A DNA stretch of 64,000 nt. Source: Marinobacter fonticola. GTDB taxonomy: Bacteria; Pseudomonadota; Gammaproteobacteria; Pseudomonadales; Oleiphilaceae. This document shows, one piece after another, positions 16,708 through 27,479 of this stretch (positions are counted from its first letter, which is position 1; every line of letters starts with the position of its first letter). Below the pieces are notes generated by a model, which was not told the DNA's origin, ran no database searches, and saw only the letters and a program-made list of their open reading frames with translations. The DNA lies in the NCBI RefSeq assembly GCF_008122265.1, contig NZ_CP043042.1, positions 248,001 to 312,000 of the forward strand, in the 5' to 3' direction. Position numbers and translations under genes: made by a program.

Positions 16708-16822
16708 AGGGTTGAAGCTGAGCTTGAGAGAGTGGGCGCACCGCCTTTAAAAGCTGTGAGCCTGTTCCATAGGTCCAATTCGACTTTGGATGATGCTGGC
16801 TGGCGTCCGTTTGGCGTGGCGG

Positions 16823-17703
<881 letters not shown>

Positions 17704-17707
<4 letters not shown>

Positions 17708-18117
17708 AGGCTGGGCTCCGTAAGCAATGTGATTTTGCTGTAGCCGGCCTGTTCCAGCGCCCGAAGCAGGGTTTCGAGATCGTTCAGGGTAACGCCGGCA
17801 TCTGCGGCTATGCGCAATGGACGCCCATCGGTCGGTTCCGGCAATTGCTGGGTAAGGGTGTCCTGGGTCACAGGCTTCTGGCCGATCAGCCACTGGTTTT
17901 CACCGGTAACGATCAGGTCGGCTTTGGGCGCCGTACTTTCGCCCGCTTCCGCCGTGCCCGGTAGCTGGGGTAGCGGGTCGTCGGTCAAGTGGCCGGCGAC
18001 GATAAAGAACAACAGCAACAGGAACACGAGATTGATCAGCGGAAGCATGGCGTCTTCCACGCGATCGAGCAGCGTGCGGTTATCGATTTTATCGTGGATT
18101 GGGAGCAGTGACTTCAT
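17704..18117 (-). CDS. ExbD/TolR family biopolymer transport protein (second copy)
   Basis: 137 residues with one N-terminal membrane helix (about 21-42, LPLINLVFLLLLFFIVAGHL) preceded by a short cytoplasmic tail, and a periplasmic domain. It belongs to the ExbD/TolR family that works with ExbB in the proton-driven motor. The usual conserved Asp in the helix is an Asn here (LPLINLVF versus LIDVVF in the neighbouring copy). It may therefore be a structural partner rather than the proton-carrying copy. It overlaps the previous exbD by 4 bases and tonB by 4 bases. Confidence 0.88.
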
Positions 18118-18527
18118 TGCAAATCGCGTTGCGGATCGCCGTTAGTGGTGGAACGCCGCCAATGGGTATTGATGCCCGCTGACTGAAGCTCGGTCAGGCC
18201 TTGGGTAAACAGCCCCAGGGGGACGTCACCTTCGGTTTCTAAATTGACTTCGGTTTTGCCGTCGCTGATCAGCGCGCTGGCAACATTGCCCACTTTTTCC
18301 GTGCGATTATTCCATTGGATTTGGCCGTCCGCCTGCATGACCAGCTCGGGTAAGGGGGCGCCATCCCCTCCTCCGGAGCGTGCCGTGTTATTATCCAGGT
18401 CCAGATGACTGGTCGGCGCCAGGCGCGAGGTGACCATGAAAAACACCAGCAAAATGAAGACAACGTCGATCAGCGGCGTCATCCGAATCGGCAGGCGTCG
18501 ATGAGGCCGGGGTTCAACCAGTTGCAT
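18114..18527 (-). CDS. exbD: ExbD/TolR family biopolymer transport protein (first copy)
   Basis: 137 residues with the canonical helix TPLIDVVFILLVFFMVTSRL. It carries the conserved proton-pathway Asp, which the second copy lacks. The periplasmic domain follows (LPELVMQADGQIQWN). It overlaps exbB by 14 bases and the second exbD by 4 bases, so the genes are tightly coupled. The pair of ExbD-like proteins suggests a heteromeric ExbD ring component, as in other four-gene TonB clusters. Confidence 0.9.
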   Translation of the reverse strand: MQLVEPRPHRRLPIRMTPLIDVVFILLVFFMVTSRLAPTSHLDLDNNTARSGGGDGAPLPELVMQADGQIQWNNRTEKVGNVASALISDGKTEVNLETEGDVPLGLFTQGLTELQSAGINTHWRRSTTNGDPQRDLQ

Positions 18528-19299
18528 GGGCGAAACGCTTCTCTTCGCCGGTGCCGCTCACACTGGCCCGTTTCTGTTCTGAATGGGTCGTGGTTTCCTG
18601 GATGGGGGCACTGTGGGCCTTGCCGTCGCCAGGCATCGCAGACAGGACGCGCACCAGAAAATCATTCATCTGCGTACTGAGCCGGCGGAGGCGGAACTCC
18701 ATCCAGGCGGCCATCGCAGCCATGGGAATGGCAATCACCAGACCCGCGGCGGTGGTCATCAGCGCCTGATAGATGCCGCCACTCAACTGGCTGGCACTGG
18801 CCCGGCCTTCGGCTGAGGCCATGGCACTGAACGCTTCCATCATCCCCATTACGGTGCCCAGTAGACCCAGAAGCGGCGCCAGAGCGGCGATCACTTCAAT
18901 AATTTTTAGCGGCGATTCAAACGGCTGAAGCGCGCGCTGGGCCAAGCGGGCAATGTTTTCACGCTGCTGGGTTTCGCTGAGCCCTCCCAGCGTATCTCTC
19001 ATGGCGGTGGCGACTAGCGGTGGCAGGGGATTGAGGCGCTTCACGCCATGTCGGGCTTGGCCCAGCTGAGTGGCCGCCTGGTTACTCGGATTGGCTTCCC
19101 AGCGGCTAATGCTTTGCTTTAGGTTGCGATCGGCGCGCGGAGCTAACAACACGCCCACGAGCATGGCGTAGATGAATGTCGCCAGACCAATTACGGCCAG
19201 AACGATCAGCACGCCCATGACGGGCCCACCGTAATCCAGCAGTTGCTCCAATGGGCCGAATTGTCCGGTGAAGCTTGTGGTGGCGGTTGATTCAGGCAC
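18514..19299 (-). CDS. exbB: MotA/TolQ/ExbB proton channel family protein
   Basis: 261 residues if started at the GTG at 19299, which has GAGGAA 7 bases upstream. The GTG at 19317 has no ribosome site and would add six residues. Three membrane helices are visible (about 30-55, 140-165, 180-205). The family signatures are APLLGLLGTVMGMMEAF and GGIYQALMTTAAGLVIAIPM. It forms the proton channel of the TonB motor. It is the first gene of the operon, behind a Fur-box-like site. Confidence 0.9.
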   Translation of the reverse strand: MPESTATTSFTGQFGPLEQLLDYGGPVMGVLIVLAVIGLATFIYAMLVGVLLAPRADRNLKQSISRWEANPSNQAATQLGQARHGVKRLNPLPPLVATAMRDTLGGLSETQQRENIARLAQRALQPFESPLKIIEVIAALAPLLGLLGTVMGMMEAFSAMASAEGRASASQLSGGIYQALMTTAAGLVIAIPMAAMAAWMEFRLRRLSTQMNDFLVRVLSAMPGDGKAHSAPIQETTTHSEQKRASVSGTGEEKRFAHATG

Positions 19300-19335
19300 G
19301 ATGGGGTTCCTCGGCACTTAGCGATCAGAACTGTA

Positions 19336-19354
19336 AATAGTAACGATTATTATT
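19336..19354 (-). promoter_or_regulatory. Fur-box-like operator upstream of exbB-exbD-exbD-tonB
   Basis: On the minus strand AATAATAATCGTTACTATT matches the 19-base Fur consensus (GATAATGATAATCATTATC) at 12 of 19 positions. It lies 37 bases before the chosen exbB start in an AT-rich patch. Iron repression by Fur is the usual control of TonB-ExbBD clusters, so the site is plausible. Only the pattern is seen. Confidence 0.45.
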
Positions 19355-19544
19355 AGATTTAGCTACCGATCAAGACCTCTCAGGTCATGACGGGTCTGTT
19401 AGACTGCGGGGCGAAAAGTGCGCTAAATCGGCCGTCAGAGGGCCAGAAGTCTGCGCGGTGGACTTTGTGCCAAGCGCTCGTGAGGGTAAACGTGCTGCCG
19501 CGCAGTGATATATCCGGAAGTTAATACAGGGCGGAGGTTCCTAC

Positions 19545-21920
19545 TTGTTGCAGAAGTCGTTGCAGAAGGTCAGGCACTGGTTCGATAGTCTCAAGAACCG
19601 GGCGGTGGGCGTCGTTGTCCTCGTCGTGGTTCTTATTACATTTACGGCGACGCTGGTGGGAATCGCTGTCGGACAGCAGGAGTTGGAAAGCCAGGCCCGG
19701 AGCCAGCTTGAGACGCATGCAGGGCTCATCGCCGACAATATCGACGCCAAATTGGCGGAACGCTTCGATGCCATCACCCAAGCCGCGCGAAGCCTGACCA
19801 TGAACGAGGAGAGTCTTATCGGAAGGGCGCAGCTTGTCTTGGAGCGACAAGCGGCATTGGATGCGCTTTTCCATCGAATTTATCTGATCGATTCGTCGGG
19901 GATCGTGCGTGCCGCCGTTCCCGGGGCAGATAACACCGAGGCGGTTGGAGTGGACGTTACTGACCGCAACTATTTCCAGTTAACCAGCCAGCAGTTGACG
20001 ACACTTATCTCCCAGCCTTTCGTGTCACGCGATGAAAACATACCCGTCGTTGCGGTCACGTCCCCGATCTTCGATCACAAGCGCCAAATGATCGGTATGC
20101 TTCTTGGTACGATCAATCTGGATGAGCGGAGCTTCCTTGGCCAGTTAAAGAGCTTGAAGATCGGTGAAACCGGTTATGTGAGTGTGGGCACCCGCTCCGG
20201 CATGGGGCTGGTTCACGCTCGGCAGAGGGAAGCTCTGAAACCGTTGAATATGGTCGACTCCGTGTACCAACAAGCGACGAAAGGAGCAGAGGGTGTAAGC
20301 CTGGTACGGGAAGAAGAAGGTGTGAAAAGTTTAGTGGCCTATCGCCAGCTGAACGAGGCGCCCTGGTTCGTGACTGTTGCGCTGCCAACCAGCGAAGCCT
20401 TCGCGCCAATTCGAGCGCTTTCCAGAGTCATGTTCTGGGTAGCCTTTGGCGTTCTGGCGCTTTTCATACCGCTCTCCCTGCGGCTTTTCACCCGCCTACT
20501 CAATCCTCTGCCGCAACTGGCTGAGCAGATCCGGGAGCGGCATGCCGGACGCCGGGAAAAGCCTGTCGATGTCGGCGGGGGCCAGGAAATCCAGGAATTG
20601 GTCGATACTTTCAACCTGGTTCGTCAAGAGCGCGAAGCCGCCCGCTTCGAGCTGGAGCAGCAGGAGGCCTATTTCCGCTCATTGTCTGAACGTTCGCCGG
20701 TGGGCATTATCCAGACCGATGTCCTGGGCCGCATCGTGTTTGCCAATCCGGCCTTTGAAGCGATTCTCGGGGTGGCGTTCGAGCACCTGAGTAACCGGCC
20801 TATCCTGATGGCGGTGCATCAAGGCGATCATCGCCAAGTCCTGGCAGACTGGCAAGAAGTGCTACGGACCGGCGAGATGCGTCAGGGTGAATATCGGCTG
20901 TACGACCGCCGAACGAATCGCACGATCTGGGTATCGATGGCGACGTCCCCCATTCAGACGCAAGATCGATCCCTGGGGACGATCAGCGTCATCAGGGATA
21001 TCACCCGCGAGCTTGAAATAGAGGCTGAGCTGCGGGTGGCGCGAGATCGCGCCGAGAGCATACTGGGTGCTCTCCACGAGGGCGTCATCATGACCGACAG
21101 TAACGGCCGGATCAGCTTCGCTAACCCACCGGCCCATGTATTCCTGGGTGTTGACGATGCCATCGTAGGACAGGGGCTGTTCGAACTCATTCGTGTCGAA
21201 GTAGGTGGCGCGCCCTGGGACTTTGCCAAGTTCAGCCAACAGCGACAGTTAACGGACCTCGACGCGATTATGACCAACATCCGCCATGTCAGCTTCGAAG
21301 TAGAACTCAGCATGCTGCACACCGAAGGCGAGTACAGCGCCGGCCAGTTCGTCTTTGTACTTCGGGATGATAGCGAGCGCCGGCGCCAGGAAGAACGTCT
21401 TTCCTGGGAAGCCAGTCATGATGCCTTGACCCGCCTTCACAATCGCCGCGCTTTTACCGCCACGCTCTCCAATCTGGTCGATCAGAACGCCGGTGACGAT
21501 AACGTTTCGGTGGTCATGATGATCGATCTGGATCATTTCAAACCAGTGAACGATCAGGGCGGCCATTTGCTGGGCGACGAGTTGTTGCGCCATTTGGCGG
21601 ACCTATTGCGCAGCCGGGTGCGCCAGTCGGACATGGTCGCTCGGCTGGGGGGCGACGAATTTGGCGTGATCCTGCCAGGGTGCGGCCTGGAGCGGGCTGC
21701 GGCCATCGCCGAATCTCTGCGTTCAGGCATCGAAGCCCTGGTGCTGGAGCAGGACGGCCGGCATTTCAGCGTTACCGCCAGTATCGGTATGACGGGCATC
21801 CTGGCCTCGGATGCTTCGGTGAAAGCGGTGCTCGCCCGGGCGGACGAAGGCGCCTATGCAGCGAAATCTCGCGGACGAAATCAGGTTGTAGTCCAGGCGC
21901 CTGAGACGGCCGGGTCGTGA
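19545..21920 (+). CDS. Membrane diguanylate cyclase with dCache, HAMP, two PAS and GGDEF domains
   Basis: 791 residues from a TTG at 19545 placed 7 bases after GGAGG. Order: helix (about 19-42), periplasmic double-Cache sensor (about 45-285; FHRIYLIDSSGIVRAAVPG), second helix (about 290-312), HAMP-like linker, PAS1 (about 383-490), PAS2 (about 505-600), GGDEF (about 625-785). The active site GGDEF is intact, with the inhibitory I-site RQSD five residues before it. It should make c-di-GMP in response to a small extracellular ligand. It stands alone, divergent from exbB. Confidence 0.9.
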   Translation: MLQKSLQKVRHWFDSLKNRAVGVVVLVVVLITFTATLVGIAVGQQELESQARSQLETHAGLIADNIDAKLAERFDAITQAARSLTMNEESLIGRAQLVLERQAALDALFHRIYLIDSSGIVRAAVPGADNTEAVGVDVTDRNYFQLTSQQLTTLISQPFVSRDENIPVVAVTSPIFDHKRQMIGMLLGTINLDERSFLGQLKSLKIGETGYVSVGTRSGMGLVHARQREALKPLNMVDSVYQQATKGAEGVSLVREEEGVKSLVAYRQLNEAPWFVTVALPTSEAFAPIRALSRVMFWVAFGVLALFIPLSLRLFTRLLNPLPQLAEQIRERHAGRREKPVDVGGGQEIQELVDTFNLVRQEREAARFELEQQEAYFRSLSERSPVGIIQTDVLGRIVFANPAFEAILGVAFEHLSNRPILMAVHQGDHRQVLADWQEVLRTGEMRQGEYRLYDRRTNRTIWVSMATSPIQTQDRSLGTISVIRDITRELEIEAELRVARDRAESILGALHEGVIMTDSNGRISFANPPAHVFLGVDDAIVGQGLFELIRVEVGGAPWDFAKFSQQRQLTDLDAIMTNIRHVSFEVELSMLHTEGEYSAGQFVFVLRDDSERRRQEERLSWEASHDALTRLHNRRAFTATLSNLVDQNAGDDNVSVVMMIDLDHFKPVNDQGGHLLGDELLRHLADLLRSRVRQSDMVARLGGDEFGVILPGCGLERAAAIAESLRSGIEALVLEQDGRHFSVTASIGMTGILASDASVKAVLARADEGAYAAKSRGRNQVVVQAPETAGS

Positions 21921-21955
21921 ATGAACAAGATTGAACAGCAGATAGGACGGCACGC

Positions 21956-22876
21956 GTGAACTCGGTATCCGAACAGGCTCTGATCCACCAGACCCGCCTC
22001 AAGGGTTTTATGATCGCCGGTCTTGGTGTGCTGTTGCTTTCGCCGGATGCCCTGCTGGTCAAATCGACTTCGGTAACGCCGGTGACGTTCCTGTTCTGGC
22101 GAGGGCTGCTGCTGGCGCTGTCCTTTGCGGTCATCAATAGCGTTCGTTATCGCAGACGTCTGATCAGCGAGATGCGTCTGTGTGGTCGGCGGGGGCTGTA
22201 TTGTGGGCTGGCCTTTGCCGGTAGCACCCTGGGGTTTGTGATGGGCATGAAACATACTGCGGCCGGGAATGTGCTGGTTATCCTCAACACCGCGCCCGTT
22301 ATCGCGGCATTACTGGCCTGGGCTATTTGGCGTGAGCGTTTGCCTCTGAGGACCTGGGTGCTGATTCTGGTGTGTATTTCCGGCGCTACCCTGATGGCGG
22401 CGGGCGAGATGGGCAAAGGCCAGCCCCTGGGCTTGGTCATGGCGGGCGTCGCCGCCTTCTCGTTAGCGTCCAATCTGGCGGTGGCGCGCTCGAGGCCCCA
22501 CGCGGACATGAGCCTGATGTTGATTTTCGGTGCGCTGTTGGTCTGCGTCGTTGCCGCTTTTTTCGGAGGCATGACGTGGCCGGGCTGGCGGGATTTCGGA
22601 TTGATCGTGTTGCTTTGCGTTGGCTTCCTGCCGGCTGCCAGCATCCTGATACAGACCGGGCCGCGCTATATCCCCGCGGCGGAAGTCAGCTTGTTCCTGC
22701 TATTGGAAACAGTGTTGGGAACGCTGCTGGTCTGGATCTTCCTGGATGAACTGCCCGGGCCGCTGGCCTTTGCCGGGGGAGCGATCATCCTCACCGCCCT
22801 GGCAATCAACGGCTTTATAGAGGACCGGCGCCAAAAGCGGCTGCGCGCAAAAAGTGCATTAGCCCATCCATCCTGA
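21956..22876 (+). CDS. EamA/DMT family transporter
   Basis: 306 residues from a GTG at 21956. It has ten hydrophobic segments arranged as two EamA repeats (first GLYCGLAFAGSTLGFVMGMK, second FLPAASILIQTGPRYIPAAE). The conserved end-of-repeat motifs (ALLAWAIWRERLPLRTW; LVWIFLDELPGPLAFAGGAI) are typical of drug/metabolite transporters. It probably exports metabolites; the substrate is unknown. It converges with the TSUP gene and overlaps it by 18 bases at the 3' end. Confidence 0.88.
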   Translation: MNSVSEQALIHQTRLKGFMIAGLGVLLLSPDALLVKSTSVTPVTFLFWRGLLLALSFAVINSVRYRRRLISEMRLCGRRGLYCGLAFAGSTLGFVMGMKHTAAGNVLVILNTAPVIAALLAWAIWRERLPLRTWVLILVCISGATLMAAGEMGKGQPLGLVMAGVAAFSLASNLAVARSRPHADMSLMLIFGALLVCVVAAFFGGMTWPGWRDFGLIVLLCVGFLPAASILIQTGPRYIPAAEVSLFLLLETVLGTLLVWIFLDELPGPLAFAGGAIILTALAINGFIEDRRQKRLRAKSALAHPS

Positions 22877-23638
22877 CATCTCGGCGGCTTGCCAAATGAG
22901 TCGCAGCGCCAGCAATGTGAGCAGCACGTTGAAGAACTGCTGGAAACGCCGGTTGCTGAGCCGCCGAAGCACATGCAACCCGAGCCAGGTACCGACAAAG
23001 CCGCAAACGATCATCGCGGCGATAAACGGCAGCCACTGACCCAGTGCGAAACCGGCGAAGCCGAACACGACGGCTTTGGCGCCGTGTTGCAAGACCATCG
23101 CGCAGGCAAAGGTCGACACGGTACGAAAACGGTCCTGATGAATTTGCTTGATGAATGCGGCGACCAAGGGACCGGTAGCGCCGACGAACAACGTGAGAAA
23201 CGTCGTGCCCAGAGCTGCCAAAAAAACACCGATCGGGCTCAGGATGGCTTTAGGCAGGCTCGGACCCCAGCACAGGTAGAGAATGAATAGCGCAATCGTG
23301 AGTTGCCAGATCGCCGGCGGCAGGCTGACCAGCACCGCCGCACCCAGCACCGCACCCAGCACGACACCGGGCAGAAAAATGGCCAGCACGCGCCAGTCCA
23401 CATAACGCAAGGTCAGCGCGGCACGCCCACCGTTGGAGCCGAGCTGAATCAAACCATGCACCGGGATAATGGCCGCCGGTGGCAGCCACAAGGCCATCAG
23501 TACCAGCAGTAGCGCGCCGCCCCCCGCGCCTAGGCTGGCGGTGATCAGTGAGGTGATGGCCGAAGCGACCAGCAGAATAATAGCGAGGGCCGGATCCAGG
23601 GTGGCGGGCAGGACAGCAGACAGAAACAGCCAATCCAA
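22859..23638 (-). CDS. TSUP (TauE/SafE) family permease
   Basis: 259 residues from a TTG at 23638 with GGAGAT upstream. It has about eight membrane helices and TauE/SafE motifs at the start of each half (SLGAGGGALLLVLMALWLPP and FVGATGPLVAAFI). The family moves organosulfur compounds, sulfite or related anions. No sulfur gene lies next to it, so the substrate is open. Its 3' end overlaps the convergent DMT transporter gene by 18 bases. Confidence 0.85.
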   Translation of the reverse strand: MDWLFLSAVLPATLDPALAIILLVASAITSLITASLGAGGGALLLVLMALWLPPAAIIPVHGLIQLGSNGGRAALTLRYVDWRVLAIFLPGVVLGAVLGAAVLVSLPPAIWQLTIALFILYLCWGPSLPKAILSPIGVFLAALGTTFLTLFVGATGPLVAAFIKQIHQDRFRTVSTFACAMVLQHGAKAVVFGFAGFALGQWLPFIAAMIVCGFVGTWLGLHVLRRLSNRRFQQFFNVLLTLLALRLIWQAAEMSGWMG

Positions 23639-23670
23639 GCGTGTATCTCCAATTGTTATTCAGGGGCGCT

Positions 23671-24792
23671 TTACTCGGCGCAGAGCGCGTCGCCCCTCAT
23701 GCTTGGCAGCCGGCACAGTGCCGCGGACGCTAGCTCCACATCCGTGACATAGTACAGCGATGACAGCCCCAGGCGGTTGCGGCCCAAGTTGTGGTAAATC
23801 AGGCCAAAGGCAATATCGCCGGCACTGTAGCGCGCATGGTTTTCGGCGAAATAGGCCGCCGGCTGCGCCAGGGCGTCATCTTCCATCAGCGTCTGCACGC
23901 GTGCGGCGCCGCCATGATAGGCCTGTACCAGCAAGAGGGTAAAGAGCCGGTCGCGCTTCTCCTTCGGCAGGTGTCCGAAGCGTGCGTCGAACACCGGGCG
24001 CAGGTTGCGGGCGTTCTGGGCGGTAAGGCTGAGTGCGCAGTCCATTTGTGCCAACCGGTGCCAGTAGTGGCTCGGACCGATACCGCAATCGCCCAAGACC
24101 ATGCTGGAGAGCTGCATGATGCCCCGGGCGTTGGCAGCGGAATGGGCCCGTTGCTGGCCACCGCTTTCGATCAGCAACTGACCCGCCAGGAAACGGGGCA
24201 TGTCTTCCGGTACATCGTCCAGCCGCTGTTGTTCGTAGCGGGTGCGATAAATACCGGCCAGCGCGGTATGAAGCGAGACCGGTTGTGTCGAGGTGCCGAG
24301 CGACAGGTCGTCCCAAGCACCCCAAAGCAGGTCAGAGAACGTGCTGCCAACATAGCGGGCGAGGGCTTCGCTCAGGTTGACGTGGGGTTGGTCGCAGGCC
24401 AGGGCGAAGGGGTAGCCGGTGGTGTCGGGTGCGCCTGCGACCCAGTAATCCGCGCGCCCATCTTTCGCCATCGATTGGCGGGTGTCGTTGAGTTTGCGCT
24501 GGGTGGCCGCTCTGGTGGATGCGTTTTGCATATAGCCCAGGAAACGGCCCCGGCGGTCAAACAGGATGTGGCGCTCGCTCTCGCTGCAGTAGCCGTTCTC
24601 CTGCAGAATCCAGCGGCGGATGGTAAGGATGTTGTCGTAGACGCCCTGGCTTTCCCAATAGGGCGATTCGCGGATGACGGAGGTCCATTCCTTTAGTTTT
24701 TCCGCCCGGGCCGATCCCGCCAGCACCAGAGCGGCGACAATGAACAACAGCATCCGCGGATGGGGGGTGGTGTTGGGCAAACAGAAAGTCAT
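23671..24792 (-). CDS. Exported lytic transglycosylase-like (SLT domain) protein
   Basis: 373 residues with a signal peptide (hydrophobic residues 14-29, cleavage after SARA). The SLT domain lies at about 200-340. The catalytic glutamate is E209 in LLIESGG, followed by ANARGIMQLS and, further on, LLVQAYHGG, as in goose-lysozyme-type transglycosylases. It should cleave peptidoglycan in the periplasm. The N-terminal 170 residues are not assigned. It lies 32 bases after the TSUP start on the same strand and may be co-transcribed with it. Confidence 0.75.
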   Translation of the reverse strand: MTFCLPNTTPHPRMLLFIVAALVLAGSARAEKLKEWTSVIRESPYWESQGVYDNILTIRRWILQENGYCSESERHILFDRRGRFLGYMQNASTRAATQRKLNDTRQSMAKDGRADYWVAGAPDTTGYPFALACDQPHVNLSEALARYVGSTFSDLLWGAWDDLSLGTSTQPVSLHTALAGIYRTRYEQQRLDDVPEDMPRFLAGQLLIESGGQQRAHSAANARGIMQLSSMVLGDCGIGPSHYWHRLAQMDCALSLTAQNARNLRPVFDARFGHLPKEKRDRLFTLLLVQAYHGGAARVQTLMEDDALAQPAAYFAENHARYSAGDIAFGLIYHNLGRNRLGLSSLYYVTDVELASAALCRLPSMRGDALCAE

Positions 24793-25076
24793 GGATCGGG
24801 ATGTCCTTTGGGGCCTTTGTCATCGCAGGTTGGATTCGACCACCGAAGTTTGGCGACCGCAATCGCTCGCTGCAACAGCGCCACGGCGGCTCAGGCATGA
24901 AACTGTCGTAAGAATCGCCAACCGTCGAAAGGCCCTGTTGCACGCAGCGTCGATCTTGAGCGGCCTGCCATTATGACCGGGCTGGGGGTTATGCTGGGCC
25001 GACACCACATGACCGGGCGCCTTGGCACAGTTTTCACACTGCCGGCGGCGACCCCATAATAACGTTAGGATCATCC

Positions 25077-26573
25077 ATGAAAGTCAGTGAATACCTGCAG
25101 TACGATGCTGTCGGGTTAGCCGACCTCATCCGCCGCAAGACGGTGTCCTCGCGGGAGGTGCTTGGCGCTGCGATCAAGCGGGCACATGCCGTCAACCCGG
25201 CACTCAACGCGATTTGCCATTCCCAGTTCAACGAAGCGCTCGATCAGGCGCCTAGCGACGAAGGTCCGTTTTCCGGCGTGCCGTTTTTGCTCAAGGACCT
25301 GGCCCAGGAACAGGCCGGCATGCCTTGCACCTACGGTAGCTATGCTCTTCGCAATCAAGTGGCCGAGCGCGACTCGGCCTATGTATCCCGGGCTCGCCAT
25401 GCCGGACTGGTCGTTATCGGGCGCACTGCGACGCCGGAATTGGGTCTCAAGGCGGTTACTGAGTCCAGGCTGTGGGGCGCTACCCGCAACCCGTGGGACC
25501 GCACGCGGACGCCGGGCGGCTCCAGCGGCGGGTCCGGCGCGGCGGTGGCTGCCGGTATCGTGCCCATGGCCGGCGCCAACGACGGTGGCGGCTCTATCCG
25601 GATTCCGGCGGCCTACAATGGCTTGTTCGGGCTCAAACCGTCCCGGGGCCGGGTGTCGGCAGGCCCCGGTATGGGCGAGCACTGGGCCGGCGCATCCGCC
25701 GACCATGTCGTCAGTCGCAGCGTCCGCGACAGCGCGCTGATGCTCGACCAACTGTCTGGCCCGGAGTCTGGCGATCCGTTTACCATCCCGGCGCCATCCA
25801 GGCCGTACTACGACCTGATCAAGGACGCCCCGCGCAAGCTCCGCGTCGGCGTGTTTACCAGCTCGCCTTACCAGGGTGAGGTCGCGCAGGCCTGCCTCGA
25901 TGCAGTGGAAGGCACAGCGCGCACCTTGGAGAACCTGGGGCATCACGTCGAGTATGCCCGGCCGGATTTCGACGGCATGGCGCTGGCCCGGTGTTACCTG
26001 GGGCTGTATTTTGGCGAGGTGTCGACCGCTATGGACCGGGCAGCTCGGCAGTTTGGAGCGCGGGACAAGGATTTTGAGCTGGACACACGACTGATCGGCA
26101 TGCTCGGCCGAACGCTGCCAACGCCGGAATATCTTCGTCTGCGCCAGCAGTGGAACGATTTTGCCCGCGCCCTCGGCCTATTTTTCGAAACCTACGATCT
26201 CTACCTATGCCCCACCAACGGGCAAATGCCGGCCGAGATCGGCGAGTTGGACACCCCGGCGCATCTGCAGGTGGTTAGCCGCCTGATGTTAATGCTGAAA
26301 GCCGGGCGATGGGTGCATCGCAGCGGGTTGGTGGATCAGCTGGCCCTGGAAAGCCTGGGACGCACGCCCTTTACCCAGTTGGCCAACCTGACCGGCACGC
26401 CGGCAATGTCCGTGCCCTTGCACTGGACCGCCAACGGTCTGCCGGTGGGGGTGCACTTTGGCGCCGCACACGGCAACGACGGTATGTTGCTGCAGCTGGC
26501 CGCGCAGCTTGAGGCGACGCTGCCCTGGTGGAGCCAGTACGAAAGCCTGGAGGAGATCGGCACCGCGCCCTGA
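25077..26573 (+). CDS. Amidase (amidase signature family)
   Basis: 498 residues with the full amidase-signature triad: Lys73 in PFLLKDL, cis-Ser149/150 in [14 protein letters not shown] and nucleophile Ser173 in [10 protein letters not shown]. It hydrolyses amides to the acid and ammonia in the cytoplasm; there is no signal peptide. It resembles the 6-aminohexanoate cyclic dimer hydrolase/generic amidase group. The substrate is not predicted. It is a single gene, divergent from the transglycosylase across a 284-base gap that holds no other gene. Confidence 0.9.
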   Translation: MKVSEYLQYDAVGLADLIRRKTVSSREVLGAAIKRAHAVNPALNAICHSQFNEALDQAPSDEGPFSGVPFLLKDLAQEQAGMPCTYGSYALRNQVAERDSAYVSRARHAGLVVIGRTATPELGLKAVTESRLWGATRNPWDRTRTPGGSSGGSGAAVAAGIVPMAGANDGGGSIRIPAAYNGLFGLKPSRGRVSAGPGMGEHWAGASADHVVSRSVRDSALMLDQLSGPESGDPFTIPAPSRPYYDLIKDAPRKLRVGVFTSSPYQGEVAQACLDAVEGTARTLENLGHHVEYARPDFDGMALARCYLGLYFGEVSTAMDRAARQFGARDKDFELDTRLIGMLGRTLPTPEYLRLRQQWNDFARALGLFFETYDLYLCPTNGQMPAEIGELDTPAHLQVVSRLMLMLKAGRWVHRSGLVDQLALESLGRTPFTQLANLTGTPAMSVPLHWTANGLPVGVHFGAAHGNDGMLLQLAAQLEATLPWWSQYESLEEIGTAP

Positions 26574-26720
26574 GTGCATCGCCGCAGGTATTTTAGGGAA
26601 CCGGTCGCGCAGGGGTTGTGATCCGCGACCTGCATCACCACGTTTAACCTTTTGCGGAGACACGCTATGCTGTAATGAGGGAGATCCACGAACTCCCTTG
26701 TGGCGATCACTGCATTGACG

Positions 26721-26750
26721 GCCTGTCTGCCGTATGTGCGCCAGACAGGC
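26721..26750 (+). promoter_or_regulatory. Inverted repeat in the leader of the unknown 195-residue gene
   Basis: A perfect 9-base inverted repeat GCCTGTCTG / CAGACAGGC with a 12-base loop, 52 bases before the start codon at 26803. It could be an operator or a leader stem. There is no T-run after it, so it is not a simple terminator for the amidase gene. Confidence 0.35.
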
Positions 26751-26802
26751 GGTTGTGTCCAGTGTCTCCCTACCCTGATGGCACCGAGGAGGCGAGCGTA
26801 CC

Positions 26803-27390
26803 ATGAATCAACCGATTGCGATCGACGAGCTTGTATCTGTAGCGCAGGGTGAAGCAATGGGAGAGCTGGACGCTCCCATGATGGCTATCGTTCTGTCCTC
26901 GGATCAAAGTTATGACCTGCCCATCAATTCCCTCGAGACCGAAGCCGACAAGGCGCGCTGGGCGCTGATCCTGCGTGCGGCCCGGGAACATGTCGAGGCT
27001 GATGCCGTGGCCGTGCTCTATCCGGCCTGGACCACCATAAAATCCAAGCGCGAAAAAGCCGTGGAACGGGAGGAAGACGCGGACGCGCCAAGTCCAATTG
27101 ATACCTTGTTCGTCCAGCTTCACACCCGTGACCGTATCTACTGGCGAGGCTTCGAACAGATCCGCGACCCGCGTCATCAGCGGATTATCGGCTTTAAGCG
27201 CATTGGTGCATTGTCCTCGGATTACGACCGGGAAGAAGCACCCTCGGTGGCTGCCTGGCTGAACACGCTGTTCGAGCCGCTGCCGGATGAAGGCGAGGAA
27301 ACCGAAGTCGACCGGGAACTGGCCGACCTGCTGGAGGAGCCGGAGGTCAGTGCGGCGCTGTATCCACGACAGATGCGCAGCATGCACTGA
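26803..27390 (+). CDS. Hypothetical soluble protein
   Basis: 195 residues starting 9 bases after GAGGAGGCGAGCG. I do not recognise a family. It is acidic, with no signal peptide and no membrane helix. It reads like an alpha/beta protein with a charged linker at about 85-95 (KSKREKAVEREEDADAPS) and an acidic tail (EGEETEVDRELADLLEEPE). It is monocistronic, with an inverted repeat in its leader and a strong shared terminator 27 bases after the stop. It sits between an amidase and the HupE module without clear linkage to either. Confidence 0.7.
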   Translation: MNQPIAIDELVSVAQGEAMGELDAPMMAIVLSSDQSYDLPINSLETEADKARWALILRAAREHVEADAVAVLYPAWTTIKSKREKAVEREEDADAPSPIDTLFVQLHTRDRIYWRGFEQIRDPRHQRIIGFKRIGALSSDYDREEAPSVAAWLNTLFEPLPDEGEETEVDRELADLLEEPEVSAALYPRQMRSMH

Positions 27391-27417
27391 AACGACTGCG
27401 TTTAAAGGCCCACAAGC

Positions 27418-27449
27418 AAATCAGCCCGCTTTTGACAGCGGGCTGATTT
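27418..27449. terminator. Bidirectional terminator between the hypothetical gene and hupE-like gene
   Basis: A perfect 13-base stem AAATCAGCCCGCT / AGCGGGCTGATTT around the 6-base loop TTTGAC. The ends are A-rich and T-rich, so it can serve both converging transcripts (stops at 27390 and 27480). Confidence 0.85.
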
Positions 27450-27479
27450 AACTCGGGCTTGCCTGTCTTAGCCGCCGGC

